Shown here: positions 26,135 through 36,537 of the stretch, piece after piece
Position numbering within the stretch: position 1 is the stretch's first letter
Layout: each line of letters begins with the position of its first letter
From: Quillaja saponaria
Taxonomy: Eukaryota > Streptophyta > Magnoliopsida > Fabales > Quillajaceae
DNA length: 64,000 nt
NCBI GenBank assembly: GCA_029379385.1
Contig: CM055610.1
Location: 19,989,422-20,053,421 of the forward strand
Direction of reading: 5' to 3'
The notes under the pieces: generated by a model
Told to the model about the DNA's origin: nothing
Database searches by the model: none
The model's input: only the letters and a program-made list of their open reading frames with translations
Made by a program: the position numbers and the translations under genes

Positions 26135-28539
26135 AATATAATATAATAGTCAACATATATATATGTATTTTCTAATTTTATTATGTTTGAAAATGAAATA
26201 GAAATAAATTCTTTTTCCCTATTTTCCTACAAAACATGAATATAATGCAACTTTACTAAAGAAAATCCATGGGAAGGAAAAAAAGGAAAAGACTTGCTCA
26301 ACAAAGAAATAAAAAAAATTAATAATAATAATAAATACAAAGTACTGGTATATAATGACAAAAAGGACAAATTATAGTAGAAATATCCACTAAAAATGAA
26401 GTATAGTAGAACATGTAAGGAACAGATGTGAGGCAGGGTTATTTTTTTATATTATAAATTGATTAACATAACCAAGAATTATAAGAGTAATTTCTTGTAA
26501 AATGTAATGAATTTGATTGGCTTCTCAGATGTTAATGGGTGACACACAAGAACCACTAAAAAACATATTTTAGTTTCTTTCTGACGTATCAAAAATATAT
26601 ATATTTTTTAGTGAAACAAATCTGTCAAAGCCCAAAAAAAATAAAATTTACACATATAAATATAATATATCTCATCGTGAATTTGATTTTAACGTAAAAT
26701 AAATAGATATTCAGTTCATCCAAAAAAATAAAAAATTAATGATGCACTTTTTTTAAATTAAATTAGAAGTGGTTATGCACAAATAAGAATTTATTTTTAA
26801 TTAGAAGTGCTTGCTTCTTAATCTTTTTTTTATTACTCAGTGGATTTTGTATTGGTATGATTGTGTTTTGTAGACAAGCCAAGCCAGATATGTTATATCA
26901 TATAGGATTAATTAATATTTTAATTTTTATAGATTATCTAAAATTTTAATTTAATTATTTATTAATATTCAAATTTTTTTTAATTAAGTTATATTATATA
27001 AAAATAAAATAATTTAACAATAAAATATTCAAAAAAATTTAATACATAAAATAACTTAAACGTGTCATTATCTTTATGTCAAGTGTAATTATTTTATCAA
27101 TTTATAACATATATATATATATATAAAGTAGAATTTGATTGAAAAATATAAATATAAAATAATAAAATTGACTGAATTGTTTTTTTATAAGATCAAATTA
27201 TAAACTAATGTAATTATGAAAGATTAAAACAATGAATAAAATTTATATTTAAAATGACTGAAATTTTTATTATTATTTTATAATGCAATACATAATAAAA
27301 CAAACTAATATTCTTGTCGTGTAAGGATTCCTATCGAACAGTGTCTATTGCATGTGGTACTGGTTTGTTTTATGTGGATGTACGGAAAGGTTACAAAGAC
27401 AAGTGCTCGTTTAATTTAATTAAAATGATGTAATCTACATTATGCTTCTCGGTTGGTTTTTTTCTTTTTTCTTCTTCTTTATTTCTCGCTGCATTCAAAT
27501 ACTTGTTGATAAGTACTTATAAATAAGCTTACTCCAGAACAAATTTATTAATATAACCTTTTACCTATGGTTAAAAAATATTTATTAAAGTGCTAGCTAT
27601 TACAGTTATTATATTTTAAAATATTAGAAATATAATAATTTATTAATTACTGTCACCCATTGTATTAAAAAAATATGATTCATATAAATCATCTTAATAA
27701 ATAAACACCAGTTAAAAAAATTATAATTAATTAATAATTAATAATTAAACATAACAAAAAAGAAAGAAAAACTGATAACACTTAGTTCTGTTATAAGTGT
27801 TTTGTTTTTTTTTTTTTTGGCCAGAATATAGTTATAAGTTTTCTTCAATTATGTCAAATTAATGTATTTGCTGTAAATCACATTATCTAGGTTAAATGTC
27901 TCAGATCATCATTTATTTAAAACTACAACACCTAAACAAACTATATAGGTAAGGGATACTTAGCTAGGGGCTGCTATGTATAAATTCACACATAAAACAC
28001 CTACTCTATAAGCTAGGTTCCATTTTTGTATTCTCTGTGTCTGCAAAATTGTCCATAATATGCTTAATAATGCAACACTTACAGAACCTTTCAATTCCTT
28101 CCAAAAGCTAAAGGCTAAAGAAGTACTAAATAATTTATTGCTTAAGTTAGAGGCATAAAAACAAGCTATGTGTCCTGAATTAAGATAGCTCTATAATTTA
28201 ATGTGAGTCATGTATTCCCAGCAACAATTGCTCCATGGTGGAATTCTGAGCATGACAGATGTCTAATTTAGGTACAATATATCATACCAGCTCCATTACT
28301 TAATGGGCTTGATTTTCCTACTTTTCAGAAGTTAATTTATGCCCCCAAAGCAAGAAATATATTACCTTTAAACAATGTGTGTTTATCATTAAGTTGACAT
28401 ATTTACCCACAAAATTCACTAAAAATAAAATAAAATTGAAGTATCTGATACCACCATTTGTGGTGGTTGATTCTCTATTTGGTGTTGTTCATAAATTGTA
28501 CTAGTTTTGTTTAGCCTTTGAAATTTTTTCACTAATTGA

Positions 28540-28935
28540 TTTTTTACCTACAATTGTTTGATTTTAAAAATTTTAATTTTAAGTTATCGAAAACTATTTT
28601 CGAGTTTGAAAAAAGTTAAAGTTAGAAATAGAAGATTTTTCAAGTTGAAAACAACATAAAGATTAAATGAATTTTAGTAAATTTTTTTATTAGATAAATG
28701 TACCTATAATATTGTCATATTTCAACATAAAAATATATACTTTTATTTTAATTTATGTATAAACCAAAACTCTCAAATCTTATTATATTCAGAAAATAAA
28801 GAATAAATTATGTAAGACATATATTTTTCATTGTTTAGTTATCCAAATATTTCGAAACAATTTATAGAAAAAATATTTCAACAATACCAATTTTTAGTAA
28901 TTTAAATACTCAATTTATATAAGGTTTTTTTAACT
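28540..28935. mobile_element. Diverged relative of the 25.7-kb MITE
   Basis: The interior follows the 25721-26134 element in order: a TTTTTCAA..GAAAACAA segment, then AAATRAATTTTARTAA, then a TTAGATAAA stretch, then a CCAAATA..TTT segment near the right. The ends are too eroded for me to fix the TIRs. Boundaries are approximate. Confidence 0.4.
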
Positions 28936-29209
28936 TTTTATACCGCATTTTTTAAACATACTCTGTGAACAGTAATTTTACTTGAAGTACTCAGATTAAC
29001 CAATAAACATTATTTTTTTCATTTTGTTTTCAAATACAAAATCCCTTTACATAATAATATAATTAGGTGATTCACTCTTTGAAATAAGAAGATTATGCAC
29101 CCAAACTTCTTCATGGGAGATGATTATAGTTCAATTCAAAGATGAAAACATACTATACTCTTCAAATTTCATATATATATCTTACAAATATTCTGGTATG
29201 ACTTTCTCA

Positions 29210-29261
<52 letters not shown>

Positions 29262-30936
29262 TGGAAGAAAGTAAGACAAGATCCCATAATTTCTTTTTAG
29301 ATTTTTTTTAAAAAAATTTATCGGTCAAGTGTGGTTCTTAATTCATAATCAAACTTTGGAGGCTCACTTTTGATTAATTATAAAACATTTTTATTTGGGC
29401 AAGATTGACTGGAAATGATTTAATGTTATACAATTAAAATAGTAGTTGTTAATTTTGATGTATTTTAATTTTCAACGATATTTAGTAATTACATTTTAGT
29501 ATTTATTTTTAGACTAAATTACTGCAATCTTATATATGCTGATAATACACAGATCTTTCATCTATTTCTAAAATCTACATAAATTTACATAGAATTTGAA
29601 AACAAGTTACAACTTAATTCAAACTCTAAAAATGAGAAAAATCTCATAAATATTATTATTGTCTTTTTCTTAAAAGACACATATGATTTTAGTTTTATTA
29701 AATTAATTTAATATTGTATAACATTATTATATTTTAATGAGATATAGATAAAATTTTAAATAATAATCAATCTTAAAATTATGATAAAACTAAAAACTAA
29801 AGAATAAAAACAAAATTAATGAATTTTTTTTTTACAAAATACTAATATATATATATATATATATATATTTAAAAAAAAAAGATTATTCATATTCTTGCCA
29901 AATCTAGAAAAAAATTATTAAATTTGCTCAAACTTCATATTTTTAGTTGTTATTACTTTAAAAATAGTTATTAATTAAATTTTTGTTATATCTCATATTA
30001 AATTGACTAATAACATTTTGTTGTTATTTTAAATGAATTATTATTATTATGTTTATCAAAAATCTTGTCGCTTAAATCTTAATTAGAATACAATAATAGA
30101 ATTTTAGGAAAGGTTTGTGTAGATTTTGAAATAAAAAGAATGTCCGTTTAATATTAGTATAAAGATATGTTTGAATAATTTATTATATTTTTATGATGTT
30201 ATTAAAATAAATTTTAAAACATTAAGACTAAATTACTAATTTGGTATCTCACAATTTATCAATTTTAATCAATCAAGTCCTTAAAAATTTAACTTATCAA
30301 TATCATCCTTTAATGTTCAATTTCTCAATTAAGTCCTTTGTCCTCGGTATTCGATTTTATCAATTGAACCCATGAAATATTCAATATTAACAATTCTATC
30401 CTTCCATATATTTGACTAATTGAAAATTAATAAAAAAAGTATTTATTTAAGTTAAAAGAAACAAAAATAATTATTTTTATAATAAACGTGTATGTGACAT
30501 TTAGAAGGTAAGATTGAAAAAAATTTATATTAACATACTAAGTAAATTTTATTCATACATTTCATAGCAGCAATCATGAACTAAAGCATTAATGACAAAA
30601 AAATATTATCTCAATGAAAGCTTGAATGAATTTGGAGATTAAGAATTTAATGTATTAATGAGAAGTTTTTTTTTTTTAAAATAAAAATAAAAATAAATTT
30701 ACATTCTAAATATTATATGGATATTAATAATAAAAGTTAATTATTATTGTCTTTAACATGACAAATAGATATTTATGCTTATTCCTAATTAGATAAATAG
30801 AGAGAGTAAAGAATTTGATAATTTAAAATTTTTCAGATATTTGTTTGATAACATTTAACATTAAAAAACTAAATTAATAATTTTAAAGTCTTCAAGGGAT
30901 ATATTTAATAAATTGAACATTAATGATAGTGCTAAG

Positions 30937-31268
30937 GTTCGTTTGGTTTCGCAACGAGATAAGAATTATGGTCTCCATCTCACTTAAGTGTGTATTTTTA
31001 GGTTGTTCAAAATATTTAGTTTGTGACCATGATTTGAAAAGCATATTTGTGTATAAATCATAAAAGGGATATTCGTTAGAAAGACAAGGTGAAATTTTAT
31101 AAAAAGTTAAAGGGAAAAAAGGGAAAAAATAAATTATGTATAACAATTAAATTTTTGACCGTTAAGGAATAAGGAGGGAATTTGTCAAAAAGTTAAAGGG
31201 CAAAATGAGGATAAAACTCTACGGCCTAAGATTCACAAGTCGCTGGACGCGGTTTGCCAAACGAGCCA
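30937..31268. mobile_element. MITE-like element, about 330 bp, TCGTTTGG inverted ends
   Basis: The left end GGTTCGTTTGGTTTCGC faces the right end, which reverse-complemented reads GGCTCGTTTGGCAAACCGC. The inside is non-coding. The right terminal region is markedly GC-richer than the surroundings, which suggests a foreign insertion. No target duplication was recognised. Confidence 0.5.
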
Positions 31269-31784
31269 TGGCTGTATCCCACGCTGTCCAAGCATCCCGG
31301 GAAGCCCATCTTGCAGTCCAGGCCTCTCACCTAGACGAAGCCCTAGATGTCATATACACTTAAAAAGTTAGCATACAATTTTTAATTTTTTTTTCTAATT
31401 AGTGTCATAAGAATTTTTTTAAAGAAAAAAATGTATAAATTTGGTATTATTATTGTTGTTAAAGTTGATTTTAGTGTAATGTAATAAATAAATTTATCAC
31501 TTTTAAATATTTCAAATTTTAATACCATATACCTTAAATTTGTTTTTATGACAGTTAGTTAGTTGTGATAAATCCATTTTATTTTTTTGGTAAATGTTAG
31601 TTGTGAACAGTGACAGTTAAAAATCCTTTATTTTACCATAACTACACGTAAATTGAATGCTAATTGAAGGGTATTTTAGTCCAAGAAAGGACAGTAGCAG
31701 AAACGGACAAGATTATGGCATTTTAGTAATAATATTATCACAATAAGGGCATTTCAGCATCATTAGAAAATAGACATTTAATAG

Positions 31785-32071
31785 AAAAAAATATTTTATT
31801 TTGAGATAATAGTGAGGCTGTGGTAGCTCTTCTATGGCGGTGAGTCTCATACGCGTCTTCCATTCTTTGATACCGATTTAATTCTCTGGAAGCTCTCGTC
31901 GGAGACCACACGACGGACGGAGATCGGAGTCATGCTTACTTAGAACTAATTTGAGTAGTTCGAGAGAAGGAATCGATTCAGTATTGCAATTGGATGGTAG
32001 TTGTTATTGCGGAGAGATAAAGCTAAAAAGCTGTGTTTGGTTGGATTGGTTTTTCTTCTGTGTATAGCAAA
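31785..32071 (+). promoter_or_regulatory. PYL promoter-proximal region and 5' UTR with upstream ORFs
   Basis: A TATTTTAT TATA-like sequence lies at about 31793-31800. The following sequence turns GC-richer, consistent with a 5' UTR. Before the main ATG at 32072 there are three small ATG frames: 31834-31881 (15 codons plus stop), 31932-31943 (3 codons plus stop) and 31994-32020 (8 codons plus stop). Whether all are in the mRNA depends on the true start site. Confidence 0.5.
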
Positions 32072-35057
32072 ATGAATGGGAATTTCAATGGGATTGGAAA
32101 TGGAGGATTTAGCTGTACAGAGTGGGAGTACATTGGGAGGCACCACACACACGAACCAGGGGAGAATCAGTGTAGCTCCGCCCTCGTCAAGCATATCAAA
32201 GCCCCAGTTCATCTTGTAATTATTCTGGTCTTCTATTTATCTGTGCCTTACTATTTTTAGTTCTATTTCTGTCTACATAGGTGTTTGTTTGAAATTTTAT
32301 GTATTGGGTCAGATATTCATAAAGGTGTATACTTATGCACACGAATACGCTTTCCCCTTTCGATTTCTTTATGGTTTCTCCCAGTTTAGATCGTTGTTTA
32401 TTTTGGATGATGGGTCTTTCAGGATGTTGGAATCGATGCTTGAATTTGCTGATTTTGTTCCTTTAAATCTGTGTGTGTGTGTTTTGGGGGATCATGTATG
32501 TAATTAATGGTTGACTGAATCTTTTGAGCGCACTTGATCTTGATCCATGTTATTTTTCTACCATATTTAAATGGTTGACAGAATTTTTGAGAGAATTTGA
32601 TCTTGATACATTCTCTTTTCCATGCAAAGGCTTGTATTAAACATGTTTATTTGGAGTTTACAATTTGTCAGGACTAATGGCAAGAAACTGCGTGGAACAT
32701 GTTTACACCTAACGCTTTCAGGGCCTAGACAAGCAAAGAGCTTTCATAATCTAATTTAAAGCAGTTATATTTGGCTTGTGGAACTGTCGTCTTTTATATG
32801 ACTATGTTTTGTTTCTACTTTTCCCTGTAACCAGTCCGAAGTATCTATGGGGGCTTCAGTTACTTGCATTTGTTGTCATCTATCTATAGATTTTTTATTT
32901 TATTTTAATTAGTGGATAGGTTTCTTGAGGTTTTGCAAGGTTCATTGTACTCTTGAATGTGGTTTATTGAAGATTCAGAACTAGGTTTGATTTGCCTGCT
33001 TGGAAGTTTATTAGTGTAAATATAAAATACAAACATTGTCTTCATTCTTGTAGCTTCTAATGGGAGGACAATCAAATATCAGAATATCTTGTTAAAGTCC
33101 TACATTTCATAACAGCAGTTTTACACAAAGCATTAAGATGCCTCTTGATATTAAAACTGTCAGTCAGTCTTAATAACTAACTGTTAGTTACTACTGGCTT
33201 GAATAGTTGTTTTTATATTTATTTTTTTCTCGTCAAAATGAAATTAGTAAGTGCTTGTCTCGAGGTTTTCTTATTCATCATTCATAGATTTGTTTTCACT
33301 AGGTTTGGTCCTTGGTGAGGAGATTCGATCAACCACAAAAGTACAAGCCATTTGTCAGCAGGTGTGTAGCACAAGGGAACCTTGAGATTGGGAGTCTCAG
33401 AGAAGTTGATGTCAAGTCGGGGCTTCCTGCCACTACAAGTACTGAAAGATTGGAGCTTCTTGACGACAAGGAGCATATCCTCAGCATCCGGATAATTGGT
33501 GGTGATCATAGACTTAGGGTATGAAAGTTTTCCATATTATCACATACATCCCTGGTTCTTATTTTATGCCTTTTTCGTTCCTTTTTAGAAGGTTCTTGAC
33601 ACAACCTGCATTCCTATTCAAAGTAAATATTTTTTCTTTTCTGTTTCTGTTCTCCTAGAAAGATCACATTTTTCGAAGTGCATGTGCTCACTGTTTACTT
33701 TCACAGCTTGTACTGTGTAATCTCCTAAATGCTAATTCTGCATGTTTACTTATGTGCTTAAGATGGCCATGATATTGAGTAGAAGAGAAGTATGCAAATA
33801 TGTTTGGGAACTTAGCAATTCTTTCTGGCCATAACAGTGATAGTAGCACTGGAAGGTTGTACCTAATTTGAGTTACTGATGCATATATAGTTTGCCCATA
33901 AACAATCTGCTTACTGGATACCAAGTTTCTGGCTATTTAATAGTGTATGAGAGTATCTACCCCCATTGTACTTGTGCTTAATCTGTTAATCTTTTTTCTA
34001 TGGCTGTGTGAATGTGTCCCATGAGCAGCTGGGGGGGGGGGGGGGGGGGGGGGGCTGTAGTATGTTGGTTCTTTAGTTGCAGTAATTCTTTCAATATGTA
34101 TGGAATCTGAGATGATTTTTTTTTTTGTATTGTGTTATTTTTGGTTTATTATCACTTAACAGAAGCAGGGAGAATTTCAAATCTAGGTTCTTTCATATAT
34201 TTTATATAGAGCTGAAATATTTGTAGCTCATTTTTAGGAAATGGCAATTTGAATATTTGACATGCTCATGAGCCTATATAAGTATATATAGGGGGGGTTT
34301 AAAATGTTGCTGATACTTGCATTAGTCGTGGACTGCACTTGATGAATATCTTGGATTGTGATTCGGCTTTCGATCCTGCAGCATATAAATTGGATTTTAT
34401 TGGTACCAAAGGTCAAATTGGGCTTGAAAATCTGATTATCCAGGATACAAGCCAGTTGATCTCATGCTCTCGAGACTAGAGTCAACCTCTAAATAAGTTT
34501 TGATGATTGTCAAATCGGATAGTTATACTACTATCTTTGTCTGGTAAATTGTTGCAATGGAACTAAAATAAATTGCATTCTACCTGCATGAGGTTGAATG
34601 CAATTTATGATTGTTCAACTAATCAACTGCAACTGGAGACTAGAGTCAGCCACTGCATGAGTATGATGATTACAAAAATTAAACCCCAAGTTTCCTTGCC
34701 TGAGGTTGCTAGGGCTTAAGTAAAGCTAACATTGCATTCTACCTGCATGCAGATAAGCAATCAGGCTAAAATTTAACCTTTTTTCCTTTTGAAAAGTGTC
34801 AACTCCATATTAATATAAGGTGGTTTTAATTCTTTCAGAACTACTCTTCTATCATTTCCCTCCATCCTGAAATTATTGATGGAAGGCCAGGTACCTTGGT
34901 GATTGAATCTTTTGTGGTGGATGTACCTGAGGGGAACACTAAAGACGAGACCTGCTACTTTGTTGAAGCTTTGATCAAATGCAATCTCAAATCGCTTGCT
35001 GATGTCTCGGAACACCTTGCTGTACAGGATAGGACTGAACCAATTGATCGGGTATGA
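32072..35057 (+). CDS. PYL9: Abscisic acid receptor, PYL7-10 (RCAR) subfamily
   Basis: Soluble START-fold ABA receptor that, when ABA-bound, inhibits clade-A PP2C phosphatases and so releases SnRK2 kinases. Exons 32072-32215, 33303-33518 and 34839-35057 join in phase 0 and give 192 aa. The two-intron structure fits the PYL7-10 subfamily (from memory). Visible landmarks are the gate loop SGLPA (87-91), the latch GGDHRLR (114-120), K63 in QKYKPF (aligned by eye with the carboxylate-binding lysine of PYR1) and the C-terminal RTEPIDRV typical of the subfamily. An in-frame non-ATG extension exists upstream, but MNGN at 32072 matches the family start. Subfamily members are usually monomeric and can act with little ABA (family knowledge). 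The symbol PYL9 is the closest name; PYL8 or another member of the clade is possible. Confidence 0.93.
34031..34054 (+). repeat. Run of 24 G in PYL intron 2
   Basis: An uninterrupted G24 tract lies on the sense strand of the intron between PYL exons 2 and 3. Such a tract could form a G-quadruplex in DNA or pre-mRNA. Its length is probably variable and error-prone in sequencing. Confidence 0.9.
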
Positions 35058-36537
35058 AAGTTGGCATTGTTGAGGTGTGTGATGGAGAGAGGCTGCTATG
35101 AATGAAGCTTCCGGTGCTTTCTTACCTCGGAGGCTTTGGAGACGGACTGGCAGTGGTGCTGCTTCATCTGTTAATCAATATCAGTGTCTTGAGTGTTTGC
35201 TATGTTCATTGTCTTTTTATAGTTGCATATGTTGGTTCCTCTCTTAAGTAGTTCACGAACCACATATTTTAAAAAGGTGTTTAAAACCAGTGTAGAAAAT
35301 GAAAGTAAAAGAGAAATAGCTGGTGCTTCTGTGATTTAGAGAGGATTTGGTTGGTGTGCTTTTTGTAAATAAGTGCTGGAAAAAAAAAAGTTTTTGTATA
35401 ATTGTTTTAGATAATGTAGTTGTAGAATCTAGTTGCAGTTAGATGGAGATTGGTGGCTAACCACCTCAGATTTGCATATCTGAATGCCTATTTTCATTCA
35501 TTTTTGTTATATTAACAATTTATTCCATTAGTCCTTTATCTGTTCCTTATCTGCAGCTGATATCCTTTGCAATGAATAATTTGAAACTAAGCAACCGTGG
35601 GAAGTTGGGTGTGCAAAATTCTCTCATGATTATCTCGTTAAACCTTTGGGTTCAACAGCTTCAATGGTAGTGCTTAGCTAGTCTTAACAAAGCAGAGCGC
35701 TAGACCTTTGTCTATGCATTGAAACGTAATCCAAGTATGCTTATTTCTTTTAGCTGTTCCTTTTATTTTATGCAAAAGCTGTAATACGTTCTAAGAATTT
35801 TAGGATAAGTGCTATGTTTACAAGTCATGATGAGGAGCAAATCGCATTTGTCCTTTTTATCAAGAGTTGTGAAAATAAGTTAGTTTTATCTAGTATTTTC
35901 TATAGGGTGCTTTCTTCGGATGGCCCCGTATATATTTTTTTTATTTTTCTTTCTGGCGGGCATTCATAATAAATATTTATTAAGAAGATAATATTAACTG
36001 CGGGGCTTGAACCTGAAGTCACTTAGTTCCAGTCCTGGTAGAACAATAAGGTGCTTTCTTCGGATAGCCCCTCTTCATCACTGTTACACATTGAGCACAA
36101 ATTCAAGGTCTTGGCATTTTGTATTATCAACAATGCCACTCGGTACTGGGGCTGCACAAACGAATAACGGCATTTCTTGATTCAATTAACGAATACTGTG
36201 GCCATTGGACAAAATTCAAGATAGTCCAACATGAGTATCTAGCATTATCATATAATGGTACAAAATTCCTTCCCAGAATGGGGCAATTATACATGATTCC
36301 ACAAATAGCAACTGACCTTTGTCTTTCTTTCTTGTTGGTGCGGGCAGGGATGATTGCTTCAGAGTTGCTCAAAGGTGTAAAATTTACTTCCTATAACGCA
36401 CATGTTATGAGCATACACAATGGAAGGGAATTACAGAAATTGAATGAAGAATTACCTCTGGAGCTTTAAACACACTGTACAGAGCTCCCTCCTATAGTTA
36501 GGATAGACTACAGACAGGACAAGGAGATAAATAAACA
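35058..36537. other. Convergent 3' region of PYL and FTSH11
   Basis: Contains the PYL 3' UTR (probably to about 35.5 kb) and, at the right, the FTSH11 3' UTR. It also contains a SINE-like insertion (35928-36049) and a plus-strand open frame of about 116 codons (36119-36469) with no ATG at its beginning and no recognised domain. I do not call that frame a gene. Confidence 0.5.
35906..36071 (-). mobile_element. SINE-like insertion with 22-bp target duplication
   Basis: Direct repeats of 22 bp with one mismatch (35906-35927 and 36050-36071, GGTGCTTTCTTCGG...) flank a 122-bp insert. On the minus strand the insert contains GGTTCAAGCCCC, a good RNA polymerase III B box. It ends in an A-rich tail (near 35930-35945) next to the duplication. 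This is the structure expected of a 5'-truncated tRNA-derived SINE. Confidence 0.65.

Larger units (their letters stand above)
20905..31780. other. AT-rich spacer of about 11 kb without a supported gene
   Basis: Between the divergently transcribed nucleotidyltransferase and PYL genes there is only AT-rich DNA. Open frames in it are short and low-complexity, and several are just homopolymer or TA translations. It contains SINE-like traces, at least three MITE-like elements (listed separately), TA microsatellites (near 23757-23775, 24779-24795, 27111-27124 and 29845-29869), an ATA/ATT tract near 22478-22492, and a 43-base T run at 29218-29260. I see no rRNA, tRNA or snRNA gene. Confidence 0.6.

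Noticed and set aside
29120..29311. Open frame containing a poly-phenylalanine stretch
   Set aside because: It is the translation of a 43-base T run in the AT-rich spacer.
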